This document shows, piece after piece, positions 15,813 to 25,657 of a DNA stretch of 64,000 nucleotides. The notes under the pieces are model-generated. The model was not told the DNA's origin and did no database searches. It saw only the letters and a program-made list of their open reading frames with translations. The translations under genes were made by a program, and so were the position numbers. This DNA comes from Roseibacillus ishigakijimensis (GTDB lineage: Bacteria > Verrucomicrobiota > Verrucomicrobiia > Verrucomicrobiales > Akkermansiaceae). The stretch's first letter is position 1. Each line of letters starts with the position of its first letter. The stretch spans positions 1 through 64,000 of the forward strand of contig NZ_JAENIO010000008.1 in the NCBI RefSeq assembly GCF_016595415.1, given 5' to 3'.

Positions 15813-15868
15813 CGACTATGAGCAACCAGCCTAGGGGGAGCAAGCGGACTTTGTGAAATTTTTCACAA
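15813..15868 (-). promoter_or_regulatory. Probable nuoG promoter region with a CRP/FNR-type operator
   Basis: TTGTGAAATTTTTCACAA (15851-15868) is a perfect palindrome of the form TGTGA-N6-TCACA, the consensus shape for CRP/FNR-family regulators. On the minus strand its right half is part of a possible -35 TTCACA, followed after 18 bp by TAGGCT as a weak -10 (about 15827-15832), about 27 bp before the nuoG ATG. The palindrome is directly seen; the promoter and the regulator are inferred. It could also serve the divergent side, although acyP reads the same way and ends upstream. Confidence 0.55.
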
Positions 15869-15906
15869 GGGGGGCGAACGGGGGCCGGAGAGCGGGGTTA
15901 AAGGGT

Positions 15907-16182
15907 TTATTTTAGAATGAGAAACCCGATCCGGTTCTCATCGACTTCCACAGGGGTGGTGAGGGAGCCTTTGATGTGGTGGGCAAGCGCGGATTCTTCG
16001 CTGAGGTCTTGGAGATATTCGTCAATTTCATGGGCTTCTCCCTGAAGAATCAGCCTCACTGTGCCATCGGGCAGGTTTTCCACGCTGCCGGTGAGGTCGT
16101 AGCCTTTGGCCAGTTCCTTGCAAGAGTAGCGGAAGCCGACACCCTGCACCCGTCCTTCAAAAATGGTCTGTCGCGCGATCAT
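15907..16182 (-). CDS. acyP: Acylphosphatase
   Basis: Acylphosphatases hydrolyse carboxyl-phosphate bonds in small molecules such as carbamoyl or acetyl phosphate in the cytosol. The 91-residue product has the whole fold, with the signature GRVQGVGFRY holding the catalytic arginine and VENLPDGTV with the catalytic asparagine. The length is that of the family. It is encoded upstream of nuoG on the same strand with a gap of 106 bp that carries the nuoG control region, and it is divergent from the first histidine kinase gene. Confidence 0.95.
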   Translation of the reverse strand: MIARQTIFEGRVQGVGFRYSCKELAKGYDLTGSVENLPDGTVRLILQGEAHEIDEYLQDLSEESALAHHIKGSLTTPVEVDENRIGFLILK

Positions 16183-16341
16183 GTTTCCCGGGTAGTGTGG
16201 GCTCTTGGGCGAGAGAGGGCAATCCCCGGTTGGGGGTCGACGGTAGTTATTTGCTAGTCAATTATCTATATGGTTTTTGTTGTTGCCTGTGCTCACGATG
16301 TTGGCTTTCTTAGTTGAGGGAACAAGCCAGCGGAGGTTTCA

Positions 16342-18765
16342 ATGAAAGATGTTAGATTAGTCGAGGGGGGACGGGTGAGGGATTGGCCGGATCTGTTGGA
16401 AGACATCCGTTTCTGCCAGTGGGAGTATTCGGTCAAGGAGAGGGTTCTTCGCTGCGGAGAGTTGCAGGGAGAGGTGGCAGCGGCAGAGGAAGAAGGAGGT
16501 TGGTTCCAGGCCTTGGTGCATCCTTCGGACCGCAAGCGGGTTTTACGGGTCTTGAGAAAAAGGCGGAAGGGGGGACAGAAATTCGAGGTGATTCTGAGGG
16601 TGAAGAGTCGACAACACCGGTGGGTATGGGTGCGGGTGATGGGGCGGACTACAGAGAGGGAGCCGTCCGGGAGGGTGAGCCGGTTTGAAGGTTGTCTTTG
16701 CTTGGTTGAGACCCGGCGACGGTCTCCTCGGAGCGAAGAGTCCCTGCGGCAACTCTACCGTGCTGCCTGCGGGATAGGCAAAGCGATTCGGGAGGCGGAG
16801 GACTTGCAGGAGGCCTTCCAATTGGCCTGTCGACTGGTGGTGGAAACGGCGGGCATGCGGATGGCCTGGATTAGCGAAATCGACTGGAAATCGGCCTATA
16901 TTTGCCCGGATGCGTGGGCGGGATACAGTGATGGCTATGCCGAAAATCTGAAGATTTCCATCGGATTCGTCGAGCTGGGGAAAGGCCCGGCGGGCAAGGC
17001 TTTTCGCAGCAAGGATATTTCCCTTTGCCGGGATGTCTCCGCCGAGCCGGATTTCACTCCTTGGAGGGAGGCCGCGCTGGAGCGTGGCTACCTCTCGTTG
17101 GTGGGAGTGCCCCTGCTCGACAGCCGGAATCAATGCTTGGGCTTGTTTCTGGTTTACTCCGGTCAAATCGATGGCTTTGGAGAAGATGAACTGAGTTTGC
17201 TTCGGGCGGTGGCCAATCACCTGATGCTGGCGATGGAAAGCGTTCATCGGGAGCGGTCTTTACAAGAAAGCCGCGATCAATTCGGGGAATTGGTCAATAA
17301 CATCGGAGAGGGATTTTTTGCCTATTGTCGGCTCACCGACCGCCTCATTTACTCAAGTCCGGAATATTGGGAAGTCCTTGGCTTGGACGAGCAGGAGGTG
17401 ACTCTCAAGGACTTTCACAATCTCGTTCATCCGGAGGATTCGGGCGGTTTTCTTGAGGTCGTGGAGAAGGCCATGTCGGGTCGGGAAACCGATCTGGAGT
17501 TTCGCATCATCCGGCCCAGTGGGGAAGTAGTTTGGATTCATGAGCACACCGCCTCTATCAAAGGAGACGACGGGGAGGTGGTGCGGGTGATTGGGGTCTT
17601 GCGTGACATTACTCGACACAAGGAGATGGAGGCCCAGCTCTACCGGACCCAGCGCTTGGAGAGTTTGGGCACGCTGGCGGGTGGCATCGCCCATGATCTC
17701 AATAATGTGCTGGCCCCCATCTCTCTCTCCATCGACTTGCTCAATGAGGAAAAAGATGACGAAAGAAGGCGGCAGATCATCGCCATGATTAAATCCAGTG
17801 CGTCTCGGGGATCAAATTTGGTGAAGCAGGTTCTCCTCTTTGCTCGGGGCGCGCAAGGTCCGCGGGAGACGCTTTGTCTGATGCCTCTGCTGGAAGAGGT
17901 GACTAGGATTGGCGCGGAGACTTTTCCAAAAAGCATCAGGATCGTCAGGGAGTTTGCCCCCGATTTGGGGCCGGTAAATGGAGATTCCACCCATTTGCAG
18001 CAGGTCTTCATCAATCTCTGTGTCAATGCCCGGGATTCCATGCCCCGGGGCGGGCGCCTGCTTTTCCGGGCCCGCAATCGGGCTTTCTCTCCAGCGGAAG
18101 CAAATGAACTCGGCCTGGGCGCGGCGGGCGAATATGTTGAATTGGAGGTGACTGATGAGGGGGAAGGGATGACAGCGGAGGTGCGGGACCGGATTTTCGA
18201 GCCCTTCTTCACCACCAAGGAGCTGGGGCAGGGCACGGGACTGGGCTTGTCCACTTGCCTCGCGATTGTCCGAAGTCATGGGGGACTTCTGCAAGTTGAC
18301 TCGACTCCGGGCCAAGGGAGCACCTTTCGTGTTCTTCTTCCTCAGACCGAAGGGGTTTGTCCAGTGACCCGGCCGGGACTTCTCCGGGCCAAAACGAAAG
18401 GGGAGGGGCGCAGTATTCTTGTCGTGGATGATGAGGAAATGGTGCGGGATATTCTTTGCCGCACTTTGGAAAGTCTCGGCTATCGGGTCTCTGCGCGGAG
18501 TGGTGCCCAAGAGGCCATCGAACGGCTCAGAACTGGTTCCCAAGTGGACTTGCTAGTGACCGATATGATGATGCCGGGTATGAACGGACCGGAACTGGTT
18601 GCTTGGATCCGGCGCGAAATGCCACAAATCAAGGTGGTCGGAACCAGTGGATTGAGTCGGGAGGAGTTCAAATGGGATGGCGAAGAATTGCAAGTGGATG
18701 GCTTCATTGATAAGCCTTTTGGTCGGGAGCAGCTTTCCAAGGTGGTTGCTTCAGTGTTGCCGTAG
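16342..18765 (+). CDS. Hybrid sensor histidine kinase (PAS-GAF-PAS-HisKA-HATPase-REC)
   Basis: The 807-residue cytosolic protein has no membrane segment. In order: an N-terminal PAS-like domain (about 20-125), a GAF domain (about 135-290), a PAS with PAC tail (about 305-430), a HisKA box with [14 protein letters not shown] and phospho-acceptor H451, a HATPase_c domain with N box [11 protein letters not shown] and G2 box GTGLGLS, and a C-terminal receiver with DD pair and phospho-acceptor D741 in TDMMMPGMNG. This is the NtrB-like HDLNN subtype. Autophosphorylation should pass internally to D741, but the protein has no output domain, so a separate phosphotransfer partner is needed. It is followed by a paralogue of the same build. 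Confidence 0.93.
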   Translation: MKDVRLVEGGRVRDWPDLLEDIRFCQWEYSVKERVLRCGELQGEVAAAEEEGGWFQALVHPSDRKRVLRVLRKRRKGGQKFEVILRVKSRQHRWVWVRVMGRTTEREPSGRVSRFEGCLCLVETRRRSPRSEESLRQLYRAACGIGKAIREAEDLQEAFQLACRLVVETAGMRMAWISEIDWKSAYICPDAWAGYSDGYAENLKISIGFVELGKGPAGKAFRSKDISLCRDVSAEPDFTPWREAALERGYLSLVGVPLLDSRNQCLGLFLVYSGQIDGFGEDELSLLRAVANHLMLAMESVHRERSLQESRDQFGELVNNIGEGFFAYCRLTDRLIYSSPEYWEVLGLDEQEVTLKDFHNLVHPEDSGGFLEVVEKAMSGRETDLEFRIIRPSGEVVWIHEHTASIKGDDGEVVRVIGVLRDITRHKEMEAQLYRTQRLESLGTLAGGIAHDLNNVLAPISLSIDLLNEEKDDERRRQIIAMIKSSASRGSNLVKQVLLFARGAQGPRETLCLMPLLEEVTRIGAETFPKSIRIVREFAPDLGPVNGDSTHLQQVFINLCVNARDSMPRGGRLLFRARNRAFSPAEANELGLGAAGEYVELEVTDEGEGMTAEVRDRIFEPFFTTKELGQGTGLGLSTCLAIVRSHGGLLQVDSTPGQGSTFRVLLPQTEGVCPVTRPGLLRAKTKGEGRSILVVDDEEMVRDILCRTLESLGYRVSARSGAQEAIERLRTGSQVDLLVTDMMMPGMNGPELVAWIRREMPQIKVVGTSGLSREEFKWDGEELQVDGFIDKPFGREQLSKVVASVLP

Positions 18766-18937
18766 GCGATAGTTGGGTAGGTGAACTTTGAGATGGCTTT
18801 CGGTTTATAAAAATTTCGCAATTTAATAGAAAATATCCGCCAACGTGTTAGTCTACGTGACCGTAATTCCTGGTGAACCCTTCAATGCTCTGGCACTGAG
18901 TTGTTGAGGGAATGTCGGGAGAGAGTTGTGTTCCTTG

Positions 18938-21397
18938 ATGAAAGAGAGTCTGAATAGCACCAAAGCACCACAAACCCGTGGATTGGGTAGATTGGCTGCA
19001 TCGAACCAATTTGGTTCTTGGACGTATTCGCTTCAGTATGATGAGCTGTTTTTGTCTTCCTTCTGGCGGGAAATGGCAGGCTATGAGGAGGGTGAGGGGC
19101 CTGTCGGTGAGGGAGGGTTGCTTTTCCAGCAGATTGTTCACCCGGAAGACCAACAGCGTGTGCTGACAGGGGTCAGGACCCGGCTTGAAAGTAGCGAGGC
19201 AGGTTTCGAACTGTTTCTTCGTCTCCGGCACAGCAGTGGCGAGTGGGTCTGGTTTTCGATCAAGGGAGAGACTCTGGATTGCGATAGTGAAGGGAGGCCG
19301 TTGGCCTTGCGAGGCAGTTATGGCCCGATTCGCACCCGGCAGCGGATGAATGCGGCTGGGGAAGTTCCTCCCGCGCTTTTTGAAGCTGCTTGCGAGGTGG
19401 GCCGTGCCATCTGTCGGGCCCGGGGACTGCGCGAGGCTTTTCAAGTCGTTTGCGAGCTATTGGTTGAAAAGGCTGGCTTCCGGATGGCTTGGGGGACGGA
19501 ACTCAAGCCTGGCGATCGCTTTCTACAGCCTCAGGTCTGGGCCGGGAGCAATGAGGGTTTTGCCGAACGGCTCCAGCTTTCCATTGATGATGTCGCCCTG
19601 GGCAAGGGGCCCATCGGGATGAGCTACCGTTCCAAGCAAATCTATGTTTGCCGCGATGTCTGGTCTGAACCTATTTTTCGGCCTTGGCGGGAAATTGCCA
19701 TGCGGCAGGGCTATGTTTCATGTGCGGCCGTGCCCTTGGTGGCTCGTAGCGACGAGGTGATGGGGGTGCTGGGACTTTACTATCCCGAGCGGGACGGCAT
19801 CGGGGAGGAGGAGGTGCAACTGTTGCAAGCTGTTTCGGCCAATTTGGCTCTCGCCATCGAGTCTTCCCGCCGGGAGGAAAGCTTGCGGGAGAGCAAGAAT
19901 CAGTTCACTGAACTGGCTGGCAACATTGGTGAAGGAGTTTTCAGTTATTGCTGTGTCACTCGTAAATTGCTCTATGTCAATCCTGTATACTGGACTCTGC
20001 TGGGTCTCCCGGAGTGCGACGTTACCTACGAGGTCTTACTTCAGCGCATTTATCCTCAGGATGTGGGCCTTTACCTGAGGCTCATTGAAAAGCGGTTGGC
20101 GGGGGAAGAGACCAACGAAGAATACCGTGTGGTGCACGATGGCGGCGAAGTCGTCTGGATCAATGAGCACACCATTTCGATCACGGATGATGCGGGGCGG
20201 GTCATCAAGATCAATGGGGTGTTGCGGGACATTACCAATCACAAGAAAATGGAAGCCCAGCTCTTGCGCACCCAGCGTATGGAAAGTCTGGGAACGATGG
20301 CCGGAGGGATTGCACACGATCTGAACAATGTTCTTGCTCCGATTTCGCTCTCCATTGATCTCCTCCGTTACACTGGGGACGAGCAGCGTCGCACGGAGAT
20401 TTTGGATATGATTAAATCCAGCGCCGAGCGAGGGGCCAATTTGGTCAAGCAGGTTCTCCTTTTTGCCCGGGGGGCGGAAGGGAAACGCGAGCAAGTGTCT
20501 TTACTTCCTCTGCTTAAAGAAATCCTCAAGTTTGTGGATGAGACTTTTCCAAAAGACATCAGTGTTTTTTCCCATCTGGAGGAGGGGCTCTGGGAAGTCA
20601 ATGGGGACCCGACCCACCTGCATCAGGTCCTCATGAATCTTTGCGTCAATGCTCGTGATGCCATGCCGAAGGGAGGCAAGCTCTCGCTCAGAGCTCGCAA
20701 TGTTTCGCTGGCTCAGGACCAGGCCGACCGGCTGGGGGCTTTGGCGGCGGGAAAATACGTGGAACTCACGGTGAGCGACAACGGCACCGGTATGTCCCGC
20801 GAGCTCATTGAGCGCATTTTCGAGCCCTTTTACTCCACCAAGGAAGTGGGCCGAGGCACCGGGCTGGGCCTGTCCACCAGCCTCGCCATCGTGCGCGGTC
20901 ATGGGGGCGCGATTGAGGTGGAGTCGGAGTTGGGCCGGGGAAGCTCCTTCCGTGTTTTTCTCCCGAGAGTCAAGCTCGCCGAACACCCGGCTCCCGAGCG
21001 CGCCCAGCCTGCCCTCCCTGCCGGCCGAGGCGAAACTGTGATGATCGTCGATGACGAGGATATGGTGCGCGATCTTCTGCACAAGACCTTGGAAAGCCGG
21101 GGATACCAGGTGGTGGCAGCAGTGGATGGAGTTGATGCCATCGAAAAGCTCAAGTCCCGGACCAAGGTTGATGTTCTCATCACCGATATGATGATGCCCC
21201 GCATGGGAGGGCGAGAGCTCATCAATTGGCTCAAACGAGAAAGGCCGGAGCTCAAGGTAATTGCCACCAGCGGGCTCGGGGGGGAAGAGTTGGGAAGGGG
21301 CGGAGAGGAGCGGGGGGTAGTTCGCTTTATTTCCAAACCCTACAATCGCACTCAGCTCTTCGAAGTGCTCGATGAGGTGCTTCACCCGGGTGATTGA
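18938..21397 (+). CDS. Hybrid sensor histidine kinase, tandem paralogue of the preceding gene
   Basis: This 819-residue product has the same domain order as its neighbour: PAS-like, GAF, PAS/PAC, HisKA (H460 in [14 protein letters not shown]), HATPase_c ([18 protein letters not shown]) and receiver (D750 in [10 protein letters not shown]). Catalytic regions are near-identical, while the N-terminal sensory regions have diverged, so the two probably read different signals and share downstream partners. I use the ATG at 18938; a TTG 12 nt upstream abuts a GGGAGAG and is possible. The gap after the first kinase is 172 bp, enough for its own promoter. Confidence 0.92.
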   Translation: MKESLNSTKAPQTRGLGRLAASNQFGSWTYSLQYDELFLSSFWREMAGYEEGEGPVGEGGLLFQQIVHPEDQQRVLTGVRTRLESSEAGFELFLRLRHSSGEWVWFSIKGETLDCDSEGRPLALRGSYGPIRTRQRMNAAGEVPPALFEAACEVGRAICRARGLREAFQVVCELLVEKAGFRMAWGTELKPGDRFLQPQVWAGSNEGFAERLQLSIDDVALGKGPIGMSYRSKQIYVCRDVWSEPIFRPWREIAMRQGYVSCAAVPLVARSDEVMGVLGLYYPERDGIGEEEVQLLQAVSANLALAIESSRREESLRESKNQFTELAGNIGEGVFSYCCVTRKLLYVNPVYWTLLGLPECDVTYEVLLQRIYPQDVGLYLRLIEKRLAGEETNEEYRVVHDGGEVVWINEHTISITDDAGRVIKINGVLRDITNHKKMEAQLLRTQRMESLGTMAGGIAHDLNNVLAPISLSIDLLRYTGDEQRRTEILDMIKSSAERGANLVKQVLLFARGAEGKREQVSLLPLLKEILKFVDETFPKDISVFSHLEEGLWEVNGDPTHLHQVLMNLCVNARDAMPKGGKLSLRARNVSLAQDQADRLGALAAGKYVELTVSDNGTGMSRELIERIFEPFYSTKEVGRGTGLGLSTSLAIVRGHGGAIEVESELGRGSSFRVFLPRVKLAEHPAPERAQPALPAGRGETVMIVDDEDMVRDLLHKTLESRGYQVVAAVDGVDAIEKLKSRTKVDVLITDMMMPRMGGRELINWLKRERPELKVIATSGLGGEELGRGGEERGVVRFISKPYNRTQLFEVLDEVLHPGD

Positions 21398-21648
21398 TGG
21401 CGAGGAGCCTTTCGCCCTTCTCCTGACACCCAAGAGAATCGGTCTCGCCCGCATTTCCGACCTCGTGGCAGCACTGCCGTAATCTCGTCCGGCTTTGGAG
21501 CAGATTCAGGATGCCGACTTCCAGCAAGAGGCGGAGGATTGGCGGTGTGATCGGGAGCGCCGACTGTAAATCAGGAGTGCCGCGATTTTTCCCTCTCCGG
21601 TGTTGCAGAAAGCCGCTGCAGGGGCGATGACTGCCGCGCGCAGTTTTC
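21398..21648. other. Gene-free gap between histidine kinase and glnS
   Basis: The 251 bases hold no supported gene. A GGAG(C/T)GCCG(A/C) motif occurs twice (near 21567 and 21581) followed by ATTTTT, but no clean hairpin forms. The glnS promoter should be here, though I cannot point to a convincing pair of boxes. Confidence 0.4.
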
Positions 21649-23316
21649 ATGAGCAAGAAACGGGATTTTATCAGAGACATTGTCGCGGCCGATTTGGCCT
21701 CGGGGAAGCACGAAACCGCGATCACGCGCTTTCCGCCCGAGCCCAATGGCTACCTGCACCTGGGGCACGCCCGGGCCATTTGCCTGAACTTCGGTCTCGC
21801 CCAGGAACATCAAGGGGCCCGCTGCCATCTGCGCTTCGACGACACCAATCCCGCCAAGGAGGAAGCCGAATACGTGGAGTCCATCAAGCGCGATGTCGCT
21901 TGGCTGGGCTTCGACTGGGGGGATCATCTCTACTTCGCCAGCGACTACTTCGACTTTTTCTACGACTGTGCCGTCCACTTGATTCGGGAAGGCAAGGCCT
22001 ATGTCGATGAGCAGAGCTTGGAAGAAATGCGCAAAAACCGGGGATCGGTGACCGAGCCTGGCACGCCTTCTCCCTTCCGCGACCGTTCGGTAGAGGACAA
22101 TCTCGCGCGCTTCGAGGACATGCGGGCGGGCAAATACGCCGATGGGGCGGCTGTTCTGCGGGCGAAGATCGACATGGCCGCGCCGAATATGAACATGCGC
22201 GACCCCGTGCTCTACCGCGTGCTCAAAGCTCCCCACCACAACACCGGCGATACGTGGAAAATTTACCCCATGTATGACTTTGCCCACCCCCTGGAGGATG
22301 CCAAGGAGCACATCACGCACTCTCTTTGCACGCTGGAGTTTGAAGACCATCGTCCGCTCTACAACTGGGTGGTGGAGAATTGTCCCGTGCCGGCTCAACC
22401 CCGTCAGATCGAGTTTTCCCGCCTCAACTTCACCTACACCGTGATGAGCAAGCGCAAGTTGCTGGAGCTGGTCAATGAAGGGGTGGTCGAGGGTTGGGAC
22501 GACCCCCGCATGCCCACTCTCAGCGGCGCGCGTCGTCGGGGCATTCCTCCGGAAGCCATTCGCGCTGTTTGTGAAGAAACGGGGATCACCAAACAAGTGG
22601 GCGTCACCGATGTGGCCTTGTTGGAGTTCGAAACCCGGAAAATTCTCAACAAGGAGGTCAATCGCCGCATGGCGGTGATGAATCCGCTCAAGGTCGTGCT
22701 CGTCAATTACGAGGAAGGGGCCAGCGAAACGGTCAAGGTGCCGAACAATCCCGAGGACGCTGGGGCCGGGGAGCGTGAGGTGGCCTTGGGTCGCGAAGTG
22801 TGGATCGAGCGCGAGGACTTCGAGCTCGACCCTCCGAAGAAGTATCACCGTCTCAAGCCCGGCGGCGCGGTCCGTTTGCGCGGAGGCTACATCATTCAAT
22901 ATGTGGGCCACGAAGTGGACGAGAACGGCGAAGTCACAGAGGTGCGCTGTGAATACCTCCCTGGCACCATTGGTCAGAATGCGCCCGAGGGCGTGGTTTG
23001 CAAGGCGGCGGTCCATTGGGTCAGTGTTGCCCATGCCCACGAAGCCGAGGTCCGGCTCTATGACCGGCTCTTCACGGCGGAAAATCCCGATGCCGCAGAG
23101 GGAGGATTCAAGTCGGTGCTCAATCCCGATTCTTTGCAAGTCGTTAGCGGGGTCAAAGTTGAAGCGGCGGCTGCGGAAATGGCTCCCGGCGAGCGTTGCC
23201 AGTTCGAGCGCGTGGGTTATTTCGTGGCCGACAGCGAAGAGCATCGTCCCGGTGAGAGGCTTGTCTTCAACCGCACCGTGGCCCTGCGCGATTCCTGGGG
23301 CGGCGGCAAGAAATAG
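21649..23316 (+). CDS. glnS: Glutaminyl-tRNA synthetase
   Basis: GlnRS charges tRNA-Gln directly with glutamine, so the organism need not rely only on the GatCAB route. The 555-residue product fits the family length. The class I signature appears as PPEPNGYLHLGHA near residue 30 and the KMSKS-type loop as VMSKRKL near residue 265. The C-terminal two-barrel anticodon-binding domain includes WIEREDFELDPPKKYHRL. The ATG at 21649 begins MSKKRDFI. The palindrome array follows 9 bp after its stop. Confidence 0.96.
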   Translation: MSKKRDFIRDIVAADLASGKHETAITRFPPEPNGYLHLGHARAICLNFGLAQEHQGARCHLRFDDTNPAKEEAEYVESIKRDVAWLGFDWGDHLYFASDYFDFFYDCAVHLIREGKAYVDEQSLEEMRKNRGSVTEPGTPSPFRDRSVEDNLARFEDMRAGKYADGAAVLRAKIDMAAPNMNMRDPVLYRVLKAPHHNTGDTWKIYPMYDFAHPLEDAKEHITHSLCTLEFEDHRPLYNWVVENCPVPAQPRQIEFSRLNFTYTVMSKRKLLELVNEGVVEGWDDPRMPTLSGARRRGIPPEAIRAVCEETGITKQVGVTDVALLEFETRKILNKEVNRRMAVMNPLKVVLVNYEEGASETVKVPNNPEDAGAGEREVALGREVWIEREDFELDPPKKYHRLKPGGAVRLRGGYIIQYVGHEVDENGEVTEVRCEYLPGTIGQNAPEGVVCKAAVHWVSVAHAHEAEVRLYDRLFTAENPDAAEGGFKSVLNPDSLQVVSGVKVEAAAAEMAPGERCQFERVGYFVADSEEHRPGERLVFNRTVALRDSWGGGKK

Positions 23317-23324
23317 GCCCGTCA

Positions 23325-23388
23325 CGGTAGGGATGTGATTCGGTAGGGATGTAATTCGGTAGGGATGTAATTCGGTAGGGATGTAATT
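23325..23388 (+). repeat. Four tandem 16-bp repeats after glnS
   Basis: The unit CGGTAGGGATGTAATT is repeated four times without spacers; the first copy has one change (GTGATT). A fifth copy starts the same way and then runs into the palindrome at 23389. There is no spacer pattern, so it is not a CRISPR array. Confidence 0.93.
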
Positions 23389-23421
23389 CGGTAGGGATGC
23401 CTCAGCGAGGCATCCCTACCG
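23389..23421. repeat. Perfect 15-bp palindrome with 3-nt loop
   Basis: Arms CGGTAGGGATGCCTC and GAGGCATCCCTACCG enclose AGC. The left arm continues the 16-bp tandem unit, which suggests the tandem repeats grew from this palindrome by slippage. The same core occurs at 4932-4952 and 23521-23541. Confidence 0.92.
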
Positions 23422-23590
23422 AGGCATCCGCAGGAGGGGGGCGGTGCCCGAAAAAGGGAATCGTGGTGTCCAGCAGGAAGACCGTCGTTGTTGGATGCGG
23501 TTGCGAGGGGGTGATTCGGCGGATGCCTCAGCGGGGCATCCCTACCGATCAAAGAGAGAAGGAACTCTGTGAAAGGGTCCTGCTGGCGGC
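23422..23590. repeat. Remainder of the palindrome array before the ABC-F gene
   Basis: A related palindrome at 23521-23541 has arms GGATGCCTC and GGGGCATCC (one wobble) around AGC, embedded in a 34-bp block nearly identical to 4925-4958. No gene is seen. The array separates two convergent genes, glnS and the ABC-F ATPase. Confidence 0.75.
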
Positions 23591-25591
23591 TTACTCGGAG
23601 GCCAGTTTGGCTTCGAGAGACTCAATCTCGGCGGTGAGGCCGTCCCAGCGAGAATAGGCTTTGTCGAGCTTATCGGTCAAGTTGGCGAGGGCGTGGGAGA
23701 TTTCCTGGAATTTGTCGCCATCGGCGGCCACTTCCGGTTTGGACAACTCGGCGGAAAGGGTGGCTTGGGCTCCTTCGATTTCCGCGATTTCTCCCTCCAG
23801 TTTTTCGAGATCGTTTTTGAGCGGTTTGAGCGCCTGGCGGGCGGCGGCCTCGGCCTTGCGCTGTTCCTTGCGATTGACGCCGGGCTGGGTTTTGGCGGGT
23901 TTGGGCTCCTCTTTTTTGGCTGCAGGCTTGGGAGGGAGAGCGGTTTTCTTGGCAGGGGCGGGTTGTGCGCTGGCTTGTTGTTCTTCCGCTGCCACTTTAT
24001 CGAGATAGTAGCTCAGGTTGCCGTGGAAGAGGCGCGGGTCGTGATTGGGGCGGAATTCAATAGTCTTGGAAATGATGGGATCGAGGAAAGCCCGGTTGTG
24101 GGAGACGATGAGGAGGGTGCCTTCGTAGTCGATGAGCGCCTGCTGCAAAATGTCCTGCGAGCGCATGTCGAGGTGGTTGGTGGGCTCATCGAGAATGAGA
24201 AAGTTGGCGGGCCGCACCAACATGCGCACGAGAGCCACGCGGGAGCGTTCTCCTCCGGAAAGGACGCCGATTTTTTTGAAAACGTCGTCGCCACGGAATA
24301 GGAAACAGCCGAGGATGTCGCGGGCGGAGAGGGCGTTGCCCCGGGCCGCGACTTTTTCCACCGTTTCCAGGATGGTCAGGTTGGGATCGAGCTCGTCGGC
24401 GTGGTTTTGGTTGAAAAAGCTGGGCAAAGTTTTCGCCCCCAGCTCGTGTTGACCATTCGAGGGTTCTTCTTCTCCGGTGATGAGGCGGCAGAAAGTGGAT
24501 TTTCCCGCGCCATTGGGGCCTACGATGGCGATCTTCTCCTTGCGCTCGATTTCGAAGTCGAAGTCTTTGAAAATGATTTGATCGCCGTAAGTTTTGCCCG
24601 CGCGCTCCAGCTTGGCCACCGATTGGGTGGTGGGCGGGGGATCGGGGAAGCGGAAGGAAACCTGCGATTCCTCGGCGTCGATCTCGATGCGTTCGATTTT
24701 TTCCAGCTGCTTGATGCGGGATTGCACGAGGGAGGCCTTGTTGGCTGAGGCCCGGAAGCGATTGATGAAGCGCTCCATTTGCTCAATCTCGCGATCCTGC
24801 GCTTTCTTCTGCTTGAGGCGGATTTCTTGCCGTTCGGCTAGCTGGACCTCGTAATCGGAGTAGTTGCCCTTGAACTCCTCGGCCCGGCCGTGGTGGAAGG
24901 CGATGGTGCGGGTAACGAGGGCATCCATCAGGGAGCGGTCGTGGGAAATGAGGGCGATGGCGCCGCGATAGTTGTGCAAGTAGCCCTCCATGAAGTTCTG
25001 TGCGGTGATGTCGAGGTGGTTGGTGGGCTCGTCGAGAAGGAGGATTTCGGGCTCGGCGAGGAAGAGCTTGGCCATCGCAATGCGCATCTGCCAGCCGCCG
25101 GAGAATTCCCCGCAATCGCGATCGAGGTCTTCGGGCTGGAAGCCGAGCCCGGCGAGAACGGACTGGATCTTCGGCCGGATGCGGGAGGGATCGAAGTGTT
25201 CGAGGGCGAGGTCGAGCTCGCCCATGCGCTCGAGAATCTTCGAGTAGGGGTCCGAGCGGGGGTCGTGTTTGTCCAGTTCGCCCTCCAGCTCATTGAGTTC
25301 GCGCTGCAATTCCTGCGCTTCGCCAAAGGCGGACTCGGTCTCTTCGTAGACGGTCTTGCCTTTGACGTGAATGCCTTCCTGCGGGAGGTAGCCGATGCGG
25401 TGGTGCTTGGGCTTGGTGATTTCGCCCCCGTTGGGAGGGAGAACCCCCGCAATGCACTTCATCAGGGTGGACTTGCCCGCGCCGTTGTGTCCCGCAAAGG
25501 CGATGCGCTCGCCGTCATTAATGGAAAAGGAGAGGTCAGCGAAGACCACGCGGGGGCCGAACTCGACGCGAAGGTTTTTGATGGAAAGCAC
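23591..25591 (-). CDS. ABC-F family ATPase (ribosome-associated type)
   Basis: ABC-F proteins have two fused ATPase domains and no membrane part; most act on the ribosome, rescuing stalled translation or giving resistance. The 666-residue product has both domains: Walker A GHNGAGKST and GPNGAGKST, signatures FSGGWQMR and LSGGERSR, and Walker B LLLDEPTNHLD and LILDEPTNHLD. A linker helix rich in charged residues (about 240-310) lies between them. After the second domain come an Ala/Lys/Pro-rich stretch and a C-terminal coiled coil (about 590-665), the Uup/YheS-like form. Which subtype it is cannot be settled by eye. Confidence 0.93.
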   Translation of the reverse strand: MLSIKNLRVEFGPRVVFADLSFSINDGERIAFAGHNGAGKSTLMKCIAGVLPPNGGEITKPKHHRIGYLPQEGIHVKGKTVYEETESAFGEAQELQRELNELEGELDKHDPRSDPYSKILERMGELDLALEHFDPSRIRPKIQSVLAGLGFQPEDLDRDCGEFSGGWQMRIAMAKLFLAEPEILLLDEPTNHLDITAQNFMEGYLHNYRGAIALISHDRSLMDALVTRTIAFHHGRAEEFKGNYSDYEVQLAERQEIRLKQKKAQDREIEQMERFINRFRASANKASLVQSRIKQLEKIERIEIDAEESQVSFRFPDPPPTTQSVAKLERAGKTYGDQIIFKDFDFEIERKEKIAIVGPNGAGKSTFCRLITGEEEPSNGQHELGAKTLPSFFNQNHADELDPNLTILETVEKVAARGNALSARDILGCFLFRGDDVFKKIGVLSGGERSRVALVRMLVRPANFLILDEPTNHLDMRSQDILQQALIDYEGTLLIVSHNRAFLDPIISKTIEFRPNHDPRLFHGNLSYYLDKVAAEEQQASAQPAPAKKTALPPKPAAKKEEPKPAKTQPGVNRKEQRKAEAAARQALKPLKNDLEKLEGEIAEIEGAQATLSAELSKPEVAADGDKFQEISHALANLTDKLDKAYSRWDGLTAEIESLEAKLASE

Positions 25592-25657
25592 GGGCCGTGC
25601 TTAGAGGGGCGCGAGGAGTTTTTCAACGCCGACTTGCGCAATTAGTCACTGATCAAC

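Noticed and set aside
21571-23325. 584-residue minus-strand frame
   Set aside because: It is antisense to glnS, whose signature motifs are all intact on the plus strand.
23325-23421. CRISPR array
   Set aside because: The 16-bp units are directly contiguous with no spacers and lead into a palindrome; no cas genes are near.
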